This document shows positions 45,342 through 54,242 of a DNA stretch of 64,000 nt, piece by piece. Each line of letters opens with the position of its first letter. The stretch's first letter is position 1. The stretch spans positions 558,001-622,000 of the forward strand of contig NZ_JAGIOC010000001.1 in NCBI RefSeq assembly GCF_017876515.1, given 5' to 3'. Source of the DNA: Brachybacterium fresconis (GTDB lineage: Bacteria > Actinomycetota > Actinomycetes > Actinomycetales > Dermabacteraceae). A program made the translations under genes and the position numbers. Under the pieces are notes generated by a model. It worked only from the letters and a program-made list of their open reading frames with translations, was not told the origin of the DNA and made no database searches.

Positions 45342-46333
45342 GCCCGCACGCCCCGCTCCGTGTAGATCTGACGGATGACGTCCTCGACGTTCGGTTCGCG
45401 GGAGGAGAGATCGGTGATCTCCAGGGTGCCGGTGAGGCGCCCGATCGCGGCCGGGGCCGGGACCTCGGCCGGGTCGAAGCGGAACGTGGCGCGCATCTCG
45501 TCACCGGCGGGGACCAGGCGCGTCAGCGTCAGTCCCGGCACGTCGACGTCCTCGGAGACCGCCGGGGCGCTGACCACGATCTCGCGGAAGGGGGCGTAGC
45601 GGGCGCGGAGGCTCTCGAGGTCGCCGTCGTAGAGGATCCGTCCTTCGTCGATGATGACCACGCGCTGGGCGAGCTGCTCGACGTCCGCGATGTCGTGGGT
45701 GGTCAGCAGCACCGTGGTGCCCTCGGTGCGGTTCTGCTCGGCGATGAAGTCGCGGATCCGGGCCTTGGCGACGACGTCGAGTCCGACGGTGGGCTCGTCG
45801 AGATAGAGCACCGGGGGCCGGTACAGCATCGCGGCGACGATGTCTCCGCGCATCCGCTGTCCCAGCGACAGCGACCGCACGGCGGTGTCCAGGAACGGGC
45901 CCATCTCCAGCAGGTCCACGAAGGTCTCCAGCGAGCGCCGGTACTCGGCGGCGCCCATTCCGTACAGCTTGGCGATCAGGGCGAAGGATTCCCGCAGCGG
46001 GAGGTCGGTCCACAGCTGGGTGCGCTGGCCGAACACGGCCCCGATGCTGCGGGCGTTGGCCCGGCGGTCCTTCCACGGCACGATCCCCTCGACCTCGATG
46101 TGCCCGGAAGTGGGCACGAGGATGCCGGTGAGCATCTTGATGGTGGTGGACTTCCCCGCGCCGTTGGGGCCGAGGTAGCCCACGATCTCTCCGTCGTCGA
46201 TGCGCAGCGAGATGTCGTCGACGGCACGGCTGGTGACGGTCCGGGTGCTGAGGAAGGAGCGCAGTCCGGAGAAGCGACCCTGGACGCGCTGGGGCCGGGT
46301 GAACTCCTTGACCAGGTTCTCGGCGAGGATCAT
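45338..46333 (-). CDS. ABC transporter ATP-binding protein
   Basis: ATPase of 331 residues for the two permeases downstream. Walker A GPNGAGKSTT, Q-loop VFGQRTQLWTDLPL, signature LSLGQRMRGDIVAAML (LSLGQ in place of LSGGQ, as in this subfamily) and Walker B VLYLDEPTVGLD. A C-terminal accessory domain of about 90 residues ends with EPNVEDVIRQIY. I used the ATG at 46333, preceded closely by GAGGGG, because homology starts at MILAENLVKEF. The 200-bp gap to rsmE upstream shows no gene. The transported compound is unknown; related systems export drugs or lipids. Confidence 0.9.
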   Translation of the reverse strand: MILAENLVKEFTRPQRVQGRFSGLRSFLSTRTVTSRAVDDISLRIDDGEIVGYLGPNGAGKSTTIKMLTGILVPTSGHIEVEGIVPWKDRRANARSIGAVFGQRTQLWTDLPLRESFALIAKLYGMGAAEYRRSLETFVDLLEMGPFLDTAVRSLSLGQRMRGDIVAAMLYRPPVLYLDEPTVGLDVVAKARIRDFIAEQNRTEGTTVLLTTHDIADVEQLAQRVVIIDEGRILYDGDLESLRARYAPFREIVVSAPAVSEDVDVPGLTLTRLVPAGDEMRATFRFDPAEVPAPAAIGRLTGTLEITDLSSREPNVEDVIRQIYTERGVRA

Positions 46334-46534
46334 CGCCCCTCGCCCCTCGTCCGTCCTGACGCGGAGGCGGCGGGCAGCAGGGCGTCCGGGGTCATGGTGA
46401 CCGACCCTACACAGCAGGGTGCCGCGGATCACCCGCTTTTCGCAGATCGCGGGGACGCCGGACGGCCCGCGGGAGGCGATGTCTGGGTCCCGACGGGCGG
46501 TGGCGAGTCGGCCCCGGCGGGCGGTCGGGCCCGC

Positions 46535-47323
46535 TCAGCCCCAGCGGCCGACGAGGCTGCTGAGCACCGCGAGCGCGGCGGGACCGGCGGTCGAGGAGCG
46601 CAGCACCTCGGGGCCCAGCAGCACCGAGCGGGCGCCGGCCGCGCGGAGGGCGTCGAGCTCGTCGGGGTCGATGCCGCCCTCGGGGCCGACGATCACGACG
46701 ATCTCCTCGATCCCGTCCGCGCTGGCCGCACGCAGCTGCTCGCCGAGGCTCATCAGCGCCACCGATTCCTGCTCGTGCAGGACCAGCACGAGGGTCCGGT
46801 CGGCGGCGAGCTCACCGAGAGCGTCGGTGAGCTGGGCGCCCGTCACCGGGGCATCGACCGCAGGGATCCCGGGACGGCGGCACTGCTTCACGGCCGCCCG
46901 CACCGTCCCTGCCCAGCGGGCGCGGCCCTTGGCGAGCTTCTCCCCCCGCCAGATCGAGACGGAGCGGCGTGCGATCCACGGCACCACCCGGTCGACGCCG
47001 AGCTCGGTGGCGGATTCGATCGCCTGCTCGTCGCGACCACCGGTGGCCAGGGCCTGGACCAGACTCAGGCGCGGCAGGCGCTCGACCGCGGGACTCGGGT
47101 CAGCCAGCAAGGACAGCTCGAGCGACTCCTTGCGGGCGGCGGTGACCTCGGCGAGCACCTGACGCCCGGGGGCGTCGGTGAGGAGGATCTGCTCCCCCAC
47201 GCCGAGGCGCGCGACCTTGGCGGCGTGCCGCCCCTCCTCCCCGTCCAGGGTCAGGGCCTCGCCCTCGCGCGCGGCGGCGAGGGCGTCGTCGAGGATCAGG
47301 AACCCGGGCGGGGTGGTGGGCAT
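46535..47323 (-). CDS. rsmE: 16S rRNA (uracil1498-N3)-methyltransferase
   Basis: SPOUT methyltransferase of 262 residues that methylates U1498 of 16S rRNA. The N-terminal PUA-like domain is followed by the SPOUT core, with VVPWIARRSVSIW, KQCRRPGIPAV, IVIVGPEGGIDPDEL and the knot segment LGPEVLRSSTAGPAALAVL. It follows dnaJ by 27 bp; the hrcA-dnaJ-rsmE order is common in actinobacteria. Confidence 0.95.
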   Translation of the reverse strand: MPTTPPGFLILDDALAAAREGEALTLDGEEGRHAAKVARLGVGEQILLTDAPGRQVLAEVTAARKESLELSLLADPSPAVERLPRLSLVQALATGGRDEQAIESATELGVDRVVPWIARRSVSIWRGEKLAKGRARWAGTVRAAVKQCRRPGIPAVDAPVTGAQLTDALGELAADRTLVLVLHEQESVALMSLGEQLRAASADGIEEIVVIVGPEGGIDPDELDALRAAGARSVLLGPEVLRSSTAGPAALAVLSSLVGRWG

Positions 47324-47350
47324 GTCAGACCTGCTGCCGTCGTCGGTCGC

Positions 47351-48487
47351 TCAGAGGTCGCGCAGGCGATCGCGGAGCTTGGAGAAGGGGCCGTGGCCCT
47401 TGCGGCGGGTGGTCTCGTCCCCGCGCAGCGCGGCGAACTGCTCGAGCAGCTCACGCTCCTGCTCGCTGAGCGTGGTGGGAACGTCGACGTCGAGGACCAC
47501 ACGGATGTCGCCGCGGCGCTCGCGGCGCAGCGGGGTCACGCCGAGGCCCTTGAGGGTGATCTCGTCCCCGGGCTGGGCGCCCGGCTTGACGTCGATGTCC
47601 TGATTGCCGTCGAAGGTCTCAAGCGGGATGGTCGCACCGAGGGCGGCGGAGGTCATCGGGACCGCCATGGTGGTCACGAGGTCCTCGCCGTCGCGGTCGA
47701 ACATCTCGTGGTCGACGACGGCGAGCTCGATGAAGAGGTCTCCGGAGGGGCCGCCCGCCTCGCCGACCTCGCCCTGGCCGCGCAGCTGGATGCGGGTGCC
47801 GTTCTCGACCCCGGAGGGGACCTTCACGGTGACGGTGCGCTCGGCCGGGGTGCGACCGTGCCCGGAGCAGCTGGTGCAGGGGCTCTCGATGACGTCGCCG
47901 TGACCCTCGCAGGTGGGGCACGGGGCCATGGTCACCATCTGCCCCAGCAGCGACTGGGCGACGCGCTGGACGTGGCCGGAGCCGTTGCAGGCGGTGCAGC
48001 GCGTGGGGCTGGTGCCCGGCTCGCAGCAGGAGCCGTCGCAGCGCTCGCACTGTTCGGCGGTGCGGAAGGTGACCTCCTCCTCGGTGCCGAAGACCACGTC
48101 GCGCAGGTCGATCCGCACCCGCCGCAGCACGTCGCCTCCGCGGCGCTGCCGCGGCACGGGGCCCTGGCCGCGTCCGCCGCGCATGCCGGCGGCGCCGGCG
48201 AACATGTCGAAGATGTCGTTGACGTCGAAGCCGGCGCCTCCGCCGAAGCCGCCGAAGCCGCCACCGCCGCCCGTGCCCGGGCCGCCGCCCATGTCGTACT
48301 GGCGGCGCTTGTCGGAATGGGAGAGCGTCTCGTAGGCCTGGGAGACCTTCTTGAACTTCTCCGCCGCCTCCGGGTCGGGGTTCACGTCGGGGTGCAGCGT
48401 CCGGGCGAGCTTCCGGTACGCCTTCTTGATCTCCTCGGTGGAGGCGTCGCGGGAGACGCCGAGGAGCTCGTAGTAGTCGTCGTTCAC
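47351..48487 (-). CDS. dnaJ: Chaperone DnaJ
   Basis: Type I J-protein of 378 residues, co-chaperone of DnaK. The J domain has the HPD motif in [11 protein letters not shown], then a Gly/Phe-rich linker ([13 protein letters not shown]). The zinc region has four repeats: [24 protein letters not shown] and CTSCSGHG (the first is imperfect). The substrate-binding domains follow. As the copy next to hrcA it is the dnaJ2-type gene; another dnaJ with dnaK is expected elsewhere. The GTG start lies about 105 bp after hrcA, and both are likely under HrcA control. Confidence 0.95.
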   Translation of the reverse strand: MNDDYYELLGVSRDASTEEIKKAYRKLARTLHPDVNPDPEAAEKFKKVSQAYETLSHSDKRRQYDMGGGPGTGGGGGFGGFGGGAGFDVNDIFDMFAGAAGMRGGRGQGPVPRQRRGGDVLRRVRIDLRDVVFGTEEEVTFRTAEQCERCDGSCCEPGTSPTRCTACNGSGHVQRVAQSLLGQMVTMAPCPTCEGHGDVIESPCTSCSGHGRTPAERTVTVKVPSGVENGTRIQLRGQGEVGEAGGPSGDLFIELAVVDHEMFDRDGEDLVTTMAVPMTSAALGATIPLETFDGNQDIDVKPGAQPGDEITLKGLGVTPLRRERRGDIRVVLDVDVPTTLSEQERELLEQFAALRGDETTRRKGHGPFSKLRDRLRDL

Positions 48488-48593
48488 GGTGAGGATTCCT
48501 TACCGGGGAGTCGGGGTGGCCGGGCCGCGGCGTGCGGCGGCGGGCACCGGGCGGTGGGGCTGGCGGATCGGCGCGCGAGCGCGCGCCGGGAGG

Positions 48594-49631
48594 TCATTCG
48601 AGGTAGCGGGACACGTAGCGGGCGATGGCCTGGACGGTCGAGATACCTGCGGCGTAGTCCATGCGGCTGGGGCCGAGGATCGCCAGATGCGATCCCGCAC
48701 CATATCCCGCGCCGACGAGCGCGGCCTGATGCAGGGCGCGATCATGCAGCTCCGAGCCGATCCGCACCTCGACCGCTCCGGGCGAGGCGTGCATCTCGGT
48801 GAACAGGCGCATCAGCACCAGCTGCTCTTCGAGCACGTCCAGCAGGGGCTCCACGTTGCGGGCGAAGTCCTCGGCGGAGCGGGCGATGTTGGCGGTCCCG
48901 GCCAGCATGATCCGGTCCTCCGCCCGCGTCGCCGCCAGGGACACGAGCGCATCGGCCACTTCCTGGGCCGAGGTCCGCTCGAGCGCCGGGAGCGTCTCGA
49001 GCAGGGTGGCCAGGGGCGTGGCGAGATCGGTGACCTCTCGGCCGGAGATGGCCCGATTCATCTGGTCGCGCAGGTCGAGGTAGTACTCGGCGGGCTGGGC
49101 CGCGAGCACCGGGACGGTGCGCTGATCGACCCGACCGGACTCCGTGATCAGCACGACCAGGAGCAGCGAATCGGCGACCTTGACCAGCTCGACGTGGCGG
49201 ACCCGAGCCTGACGCCGGGACGGGTACTGCACCATCGCGACCTGCTGGGTGAGCTGCGCCATCAGGCGCACGGTGCGGCCGAGGAGCTCCTCGACGTCAC
49301 CGGAGTCCTCCAGCAGGGTGCGGATCGCGCTGCGCTCGGGGGCCGACAGCGGCTTGACGGTCGCGACATGGTCGACGAAGGCGCGATACCCCTTGTCGGT
49401 GGGAACACGGCCGGCGGAGGTGTGGGGCTGATGGATCAGCCCCTCCTCCTCGAGCAGCGACATGTCGTTGCGCACCGTGGCGGCGGAGACCCCGAGCTCG
49501 TGACGGTCCAGCAGGGACTTGGAGCCGACGGGCTCACGGGTGGAGACGTAGTCCTCGACGATCGCGCCGAGGATCTGCAGCTTCCGGGCGTCCGTGTCCC
49601 TCACCTCCTGCGTTCCGTGCGTTGCGGTCAT
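48594..49631 (-). CDS. hrcA: Heat-inducible transcription repressor HrcA
   Basis: Repressor of 345 residues that binds CIRCE elements and controls chaperone genes with help from GroEL. The N-terminal winged helix reads LGAIVEDYVSTREPVGSKSL and SAATVRNDMSLLEEEGLIHQ. PHTSAGRVPTDKGYR is a family hallmark, and the GAF-like effector domain follows. I used the ATG at 49631; an in-frame GTG 27 bp later (VRDTDARKL) is an alternative. A CIRCE-like sequence 40 bp upstream suggests that HrcA represses its own operon. Confidence 0.95.
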   Translation of the reverse strand: MTATHGTQEVRDTDARKLQILGAIVEDYVSTREPVGSKSLLDRHELGVSAATVRNDMSLLEEEGLIHQPHTSAGRVPTDKGYRAFVDHVATVKPLSAPERSAIRTLLEDSGDVEELLGRTVRLMAQLTQQVAMVQYPSRRQARVRHVELVKVADSLLLVVLITESGRVDQRTVPVLAAQPAEYYLDLRDQMNRAISGREVTDLATPLATLLETLPALERTSAQEVADALVSLAATRAEDRIMLAGTANIARSAEDFARNVEPLLDVLEEQLVLMRLFTEMHASPGAVEVRIGSELHDRALHQAALVGAGYGAGSHLAILGPSRMDYAAGISTVQAIARYVSRYLE

Positions 49632-49670
49632 CGGGTCCGACGGGCGTGACCAGCGTCGCCAGGACGAGAT

Positions 49671-49697
49671 CTGGCACCTGCCCGTGCCGAGTGCCAA
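49671..49697 (-). promoter_or_regulatory. CIRCE-like HrcA operator
   Basis: On the minus strand a perfect left half TTGGCACTC is followed by nine bases and a right half AGGTGCCAG, which matches GAGTGCCAA at six of nine positions. The 9-9-9 geometry is exactly that of CIRCE. It ends 40 bp before the hrcA ATG. Confidence 0.65.
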
Positions 49698-49745
49698 TCC
49701 TACGCGCCCCCGGCGATGCTCGCGGGGAGGCGTTCGCCACGGGGG

Positions 49746-49751
49746 TAAGGT
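49746..49751 (+). promoter_or_regulatory. Possible -10 element of the DUF3097 gene
   Basis: TAAGGT lies seven bases before the GTG at 49759, the spacing expected for a leaderless transcript. The same bases also supply AAGG, which could act as a ribosome-binding site. No clear -35 is seen. The divergent hrcA promoter shares this gap. Confidence 0.3.
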
Positions 49752-49758
49752 GTCGCGC

Positions 49759-50646
49759 GTGCCTGCAGCTTCCGATCGCTTCCCCGACCGGTACGGCCCC
49801 GACGTGCTGTCCTCCGGTCCGCCCGCCCATCATCGTCGCCGCCCCGTCGCCCGCGAGGTCCCCGCCCAGCGCGACCTCGTCGTCGAGGAGGCCGGCACCG
49901 GCTTCACCGGTGCCATCACCCGCGTGGAGAAGATCGCCGGAGAGGTGGTCGTCGAGCTCGAGGACGGCCGTGGCGCGCGCCGCACCTTCCCGCTCGGTCC
50001 GGGCTTCATGATCGACGGGGAACCGGTGCTGCTCACCCGGGCCGCACCGCGCGCTCTGGCCCCGGTGCGCAAGCGCTCCGCGAGCGGCTCCGTCTATGTC
50101 GAGGGGGCGAGGGCCCGCACCGCCCGTGCCTCGAGGATCTGGGTCGAGGGCACGCACGATGCCGAGCTGGTGCAGAAGGTGTGGGGGCACGACCTGCGCA
50201 TCGAGGGGATCGTTGTCGAGCAGCTCGAAGGCGCGGACAACCTCGTCGAACGCGTCGAGGCCTTCGGTCCGTCGGCCGGTCGCCGGCTCGGCATCCTGGT
50301 CGACCACCTGGTGCCCGGGTCGAAGGAGTCGCGCATCGCGGCCGAGGTCATGAAGCTGCCCGGTGCCCGCGGGAACGTCGAGGTGCTCGGACATCCCTAC
50401 GTCGACGTCTGGCAGGCGGTGCGCCCGGCGCGCGTCGGGCTGCGGGAGTGGCCGCACATCCCCAAGGGCACCGACATCAAGGTCGGCTCCCTCGCGGCGC
50501 TGGGCTGGCCGCATGAGGACTCGGCCGACATCGGCATCGGCTGGCAGCGGATCCTGTCGACCGTGCGCTCCTACGCCGATGTCGAACCCTCCCTGTCGGG
50601 GCGCATCGAGGAGCTCATCGACTTCGTGACGGTCGATCCGTCCTGA
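49759..50646 (+). CDS. DUF3097 family protein
   Basis: Conserved actinobacterial protein of 295 residues of unknown function. After about 30 variable residues it has VVEEAGTGFTGAITRVEK and VELEDGRGARRTFPLGPGF. Then comes a segment resembling a TOPRIM/DUF core: IWVEGTHDAELVQKVWGHDL, VVEQLEGADNLVERV and LGILVDHLVPGSKESRIA. The acidic residues in VEGTHDAEL and VDHLVPGSKE recall metal-binding TOPRIM motifs, which is my inference. Divergent from hrcA. The 132-bp gap after it shows no gene; TAGGCT at 50719-50724 may be the -10 of the next gene. Confidence 0.8.
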   Translation: MPAASDRFPDRYGPDVLSSGPPAHHRRRPVAREVPAQRDLVVEEAGTGFTGAITRVEKIAGEVVVELEDGRGARRTFPLGPGFMIDGEPVLLTRAAPRALAPVRKRSASGSVYVEGARARTARASRIWVEGTHDAELVQKVWGHDLRIEGIVVEQLEGADNLVERVEAFGPSAGRRLGILVDHLVPGSKESRIAAEVMKLPGARGNVEVLGHPYVDVWQAVRPARVGLREWPHIPKGTDIKVGSLAALGWPHEDSADIGIGWQRILSTVRSYADVEPSLSGRIEELIDFVTVDPS

Positions 50647-50778
50647 CGCCCAGGACCTGGGGGCAATCCCCCACCCGACATGGCGGCACGCCCCGGGGAC
50701 GACCGGGATCTCACTGGCTAGGCTGAGGGGGTCAGTCCGACGTCGGCCCTCCCGGTCGGCCCGTTCGAAGAAGGAACC

Positions 50779-51753
50779 ATGAGCCAGACTCCGCACCCGC
50801 ACGACCCGTACGGAACCGAGCCCGGCAGCGCCTCCCCCGAGCAGCAGAGCCCGGGCTGGACCGCCGCGCCCCAGGACGCCCCGGCGCCGCAGGGCGACCC
50901 CGAGCAGCAGGGCCTCCCCGAGCAGCACCAGGGCAGCCCGACCTCCAATCCGGCGCTGCATCCGCACGATCCCTACGCCTACGACGACAGCACGGGGAGG
51001 GCCCCCGCGGCCCAGGGCTTCTCCGCCCCGTCCCCGTCGACCGGTCAGGACCCCTACGGCGCTCCTGCCGATGCCCCCGGTCCGCGGGGCCAGGCTGGTC
51101 CGCAGAGCCCGTACGGCGCTCCCGGTCAGCAGGGTCAGCCGGGTCAGCAGACCGGACCCGGCTCGACCGACGCCTCGCAGGCCTCCTATGATCCGCTGGC
51201 CATCGACGACCCTCAGGGCACCTACGACGCGCAGGGCGCGCCCGGCCCCCAGGCCACCTACGGTCCGCAGGGCTCGTACGGGGGCGGCCCCGAGGGGTAC
51301 GCCGCACCCGGCGCCGTCGACCTGAACACTCCCCCGCCCGGCTTCAAGGGCATCTACGAGGGCCCGCTGTCCGGGCAGGGGATGAACGACTCCGACGCGA
51401 AGACGTGGGCGCTCGTGGTGCACCTGGCCGCGCTGCTGCAGTTCGTCATCCCGTTCATCGGCGGTCTCATCGCCCAGATCGTGCTGTTCGTGGTGTTCAA
51501 GGACCGCCACCGCTTCGTGCGCTACAACGCCGCCGAAGCGCTGAACGGCACCATCGCCGCGCTGATCGTCTCTCTCGTGATGGGCGTGCTGTTCACGATC
51601 ATCACGATCGTCACCTTCGGCATCGGCGCCGTCCTGTTCGGATTGATGTTCGTGCCGACAGTGGTCCAGGCGATCTTCGCGATCATCGGCGCCGTCAAGG
51701 CCTACCAGGGTGAATGGTGGAACTACCCGGTGAACCTGCGGATGTTCCGCTGA
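50779..51753 (+). CDS. DUF4870 membrane protein with long disordered N-terminus
   Basis: Protein of 324 residues. The first 200 or so are low-complexity, rich in Pro, Gln, Gly, Ser and Tyr, with repeated PYG and QG motifs (HPHDPYGTEP, HPHDPYAYDD, GPQGSYGG). The C-terminal 120 residues are a DUF4870 domain: DAKTWALVVHLAALLQFVIP, FKDRHRFVRYNAAEALN and three or four hydrophobic helices ending EWWNYPVNLRMFR. The conserved core is of unknown function. The disordered part is probably cytoplasmic. AAGGA precedes the ATG, and a strong hairpin terminator follows. Confidence 0.85.
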   Translation: MSQTPHPHDPYGTEPGSASPEQQSPGWTAAPQDAPAPQGDPEQQGLPEQHQGSPTSNPALHPHDPYAYDDSTGRAPAAQGFSAPSPSTGQDPYGAPADAPGPRGQAGPQSPYGAPGQQGQPGQQTGPGSTDASQASYDPLAIDDPQGTYDAQGAPGPQATYGPQGSYGGGPEGYAAPGAVDLNTPPPGFKGIYEGPLSGQGMNDSDAKTWALVVHLAALLQFVIPFIGGLIAQIVLFVVFKDRHRFVRYNAAEALNGTIAALIVSLVMGVLFTIITIVTFGIGAVLFGLMFVPTVVQAIFAIIGAVKAYQGEWWNYPVNLRMFR

Positions 51754-51775
51754 TCGCCGCAGCCTGCGGGCAGTG

Positions 51776-51822
51776 AACGCCGCGCCCCCGGAGATCGCCA
51801 CGGTCTCCGGGGGCGCGGCGTT
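51776..51822 (+). terminator. Strong hairpin terminator after the DUF4870 gene
   Basis: A perfect 19-bp stem (51776-51794 with 51804-51822) encloses a 9-base loop. It begins 22 bp after the stop codon and is followed by TTGTCG with no long U-run. It lies between convergent genes and may end both transcripts. Confidence 0.85.
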
Positions 51823-51866
51823 GTCGTGGGTCAGCGCTTCTCGCTCCCGCTGCGCGGTCGCCCGGG

Positions 51867-52238
51867 CTACATCCAGGTCACGCCGCGCTGCTCGTACTCC
51901 GTCAGACGGTAGGCGACCATCCGGCGCAGAAGATCCGTCGGAATGGGCTGGTCGTAGGGCAGCTTCACCGTGCCCTTGCCGGTCTCGAACTCCGCGAGCT
52001 CGGCGGTGAAGGCCTCCCGGGTGCTCGGCGTGACGGCGAGATTCGCGTGGCCGGCATAGGTCCCCACGATCACCAGGATCATCCCGCTGGGGTGGAGGAA
52101 GGCCGGGTTCCCCCACTTGAGGGCTTCGGTCACCTCCGGGGCGGCGTCGTGGATCAGAGCACGCAGCTCACGCAGCCGGGAGGCGGCGCGTTCGTCGAGG
52201 CCTGCGAGGTGCTCGTCGATCGTGGTGGGTTTGGTCAT
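51867..52238 (-). CDS. DUF1801 family protein
   Basis: Small protein of 123 residues in the DUF1801/YdhG-like family. It has TIDEHLAGLDERAASRLREL, then APEVTEALKWGNPAFLHPSG with the conserved W-G-x-P-x-F, and a C-terminal GKGTVKLPYDQPIPTDLL. Some relatives are described as iron-chaperone-like, but function is uncertain. The ATG at 52238 is used; a GTG immediately before it would add one residue. Confidence 0.82.
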   Translation of the reverse strand: MTKPTTIDEHLAGLDERAASRLRELRALIHDAAPEVTEALKWGNPAFLHPSGMILVIVGTYAGHANLAVTPSTREAFTAELAEFETGKGTVKLPYDQPIPTDLLRRMVAYRLTEYEQRGVTWM

Positions 52239-52317
52239 CACCCCAGTCTGGTCCTCGTCCGCCCGGCCGTCGAGACCCGGTCGAGCTCGGTGGCGGTCAC
52301 GACGCGATCGACGTCTG

Positions 52318-53493
52318 TCAGAGCACGAGGTCGCGGATCACCGCGTCGGCCAGCAGCCGGCCCTGGCGGGTCAGCACCGCGCGCCCGGTGGCGAGGGCCT
52401 CGGCATCCAGATGCCCCCGTTCGCGGTGGACGTCGAGCATGCCGCGGGTCTGCTCCGGAACGGCCTCGACGGGGAGCCCGTCGGCGATCCGCAGCTCGAG
52501 CATGATCCGCTCGACCTGTCGGTCCTGCGCGGCGACCCGCTCGGACTCCGCGACCGGCATCTCGCCCGTGGCGAGCATCCGCGCGTACCGGCTGGGGTGC
52601 TTCACGTTCCAGGCGCGCAGGCCGTCGCGGTGGCGGTGCGCGCCGGGGCCGATCCCCCACCAGTCGCCGCCGCGCCAGTAGGCGAGGTTGTGGCGGGAGC
52701 GCTGCCGCTCGGTGCGCGCCCAATTGGAGACCTCGTACCAGGTCAGGCCGTCCGCCGCGGCAAGGTCGTCGATCAGCTCGTACTTGTCGGCCATGTCGTC
52801 GGGGTCCGGGGCCTCGAGCTCGCCACGCCGCAGCTGGCGGGCCATCGCCGTGTTCCCCTCGATGATCAGCGAGTACGCCGACATGTGGTCGACCCCGCAG
52901 GCCAGAGCCGCCTTCACGGAGGTCTCGACGTCGGCGACGGTCTCTCCCGGGGTGCCGTAGATCAGGTCCAGGCTCACGTCCAGCCCGGCCTCTCGCGCCC
53001 AGGCGACCGCTTGCGGGACCCGCTCGGGGTCGTGGGTGCGGTCCAGGGTGGCCAGGACCGAGGGCACGGCGGACTGCATGCCGAAGGAGACCCGGGTGAT
53101 GCCGCCCGCCGCCAGACGGGACAGGGAGGCGCGGGTGACGGAGTCGGGGTTCGCCTCGGTGGTGATCTCGGCGTCCTCGGCCAGCGGCAGCAGCGTGCGC
53201 AGGTGGGCGAGCATCGCGACCAGGTCGTCGGCCGGCAGCAGGGTGGGCGTGCCACCGCCGAAGAAGACGGTCGAGACCTGGTCGTAGTCGTAGCCGGCGG
53301 CGCGATCGGCGGCCAGCGTCAGGTCCATCTCGGCCATCGCATTGGCGGGATACTCGGCCTGGGAGCCGCCGCCGCCGAGCTCGGTCGCCGTGTACGTGTT
53401 GAAGTCGCAGTACCCGCAGCGCACGGCGCAGAACGGAACGTGGATGTAGACGGAGAGGTCGCGGGAACCGCCGTCCGCGGGACCCGCCCTCAC
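52318..53493 (-). CDS. hemW: Radical SAM protein HemW (coproporphyrinogen III oxidase-like)
   Basis: Radical SAM protein of 391 residues. The [4Fe-4S] motif is CAVRCGYCDFN (C-x3-C-x2-C), preceded by LSVYIHVPF. FFGGGTPTLLPADDL and EANPDSVTRASLSRLAAGGI are typical, and the HemN C-terminal domain follows. HemW is a heme chaperone-type relative of HemN. The start is a GTG at 53493 sharing bases with the MOSC gene stop. The frame stays open far upstream, but homology begins here. Last gene of lepA-MOSC-hemW. Confidence 0.92.
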   Translation of the reverse strand: MRAGPADGGSRDLSVYIHVPFCAVRCGYCDFNTYTATELGGGGSQAEYPANAMAEMDLTLAADRAAGYDYDQVSTVFFGGGTPTLLPADDLVAMLAHLRTLLPLAEDAEITTEANPDSVTRASLSRLAAGGITRVSFGMQSAVPSVLATLDRTHDPERVPQAVAWAREAGLDVSLDLIYGTPGETVADVETSVKAALACGVDHMSAYSLIIEGNTAMARQLRRGELEAPDPDDMADKYELIDDLAAADGLTWYEVSNWARTERQRSRHNLAYWRGGDWWGIGPGAHRHRDGLRAWNVKHPSRYARMLATGEMPVAESERVAAQDRQVERIMLELRIADGLPVEAVPEQTRGMLDVHRERGHLDAEALATGRAVLTRQGRLLADAVIRDLVL

Positions 53494-54242
53494 AGGCCCA
53501 TCCCCAGTCCGAGGCCGCGCCCGGTCGAGCGCAGCCGCTGCGGGAAGTCCGTGTTCTCGCCCGCCCGGCGCAGAGCGGTCTCGGCCCCGCGGACCAGGGA
53601 CTCGTACAGCACGGTCCCGGTGGCCTGCGCCCACTGCAGCAGGGCGCGCGCCTGCTCGGCGTCCAGGCCCCGGAAGGCGTCGCCGATGGTGACGCCGTGG
53701 TCGGGACGGGTGAGCACCTCGATCGCGTCGCCGGCGCGGGTCTCCCCCGGAACCAGCACGCGGAAGTAGGCGCCGGCGCGGCCGGCGGCGGTGAAGGTCC
53801 TGCCCCAGCGGCGATCCCCGATCCAGGCCGCGAAGGTGCCGCAGGGATTGCGCGCCGTGGTGGCCTCGAGCTCGGCGCCGCCGATCCGCCACCGCTCCCC
53901 GATCACGGTCTCGTCGGTGTCCTGCCCCGTGGTCACGAGGTTCTCTCCGAAGGACCCGTCGGGCAGGTCGAGCTCGCGCTCGCGGGCGTGCGCCCGCCGG
54001 GTCTCGCGGGAGAAGGCGTAGACGGCCTTGAACACGCCTCCGTGGTTCTCGCGATCGCCCTGGACGTCGCCGAGCACCCCATGGGTGAGCAGACGGACGG
54101 GACCGTCGACGGGCCGCTTGTCGATCCCGCTCATCAGACCGCTTGCAGCGACCGGGAACAGCTGGCCGACGGTGCAGACCGCCGCGATCGAGCCGCCGGT
54201 GGACGGATCGATCCGGATGCTCATCGGAGCAGGTGCGCTCAT
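53490..54242 (-). CDS. MOSC-domain protein (YiiM-like)
   Basis: Protein of 250 residues with a MOSC domain, associated with molybdenum-cofactor sulfur transfer or N-hydroxylated substrate reduction. GVLGDVQGDRENHGGVFKAV and LPDGSFGENLVTTG are the family core, and ARNPCGTFAAWIG carries the conserved Cys expected to bind the cofactor. Its ATG overlaps the lepA stop (TGATG) and its stop overlaps the hemW start, so it is embedded in the lepA-hemW operon. The electron-transfer partner is not visible. Confidence 0.88.
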   Translation of the reverse strand: MSAPAPMSIRIDPSTGGSIAAVCTVGQLFPVAASGLMSGIDKRPVDGPVRLLTHGVLGDVQGDRENHGGVFKAVYAFSRETRRAHARERELDLPDGSFGENLVTTGQDTDETVIGERWRIGGAELEATTARNPCGTFAAWIGDRRWGRTFTAAGRAGAYFRVLVPGETRAGDAIEVLTRPDHGVTIGDAFRGLDAEQARALLQWAQATGTVLYESLVRGAETALRRAGENTDFPQRLRSTGRGLGLGMGL

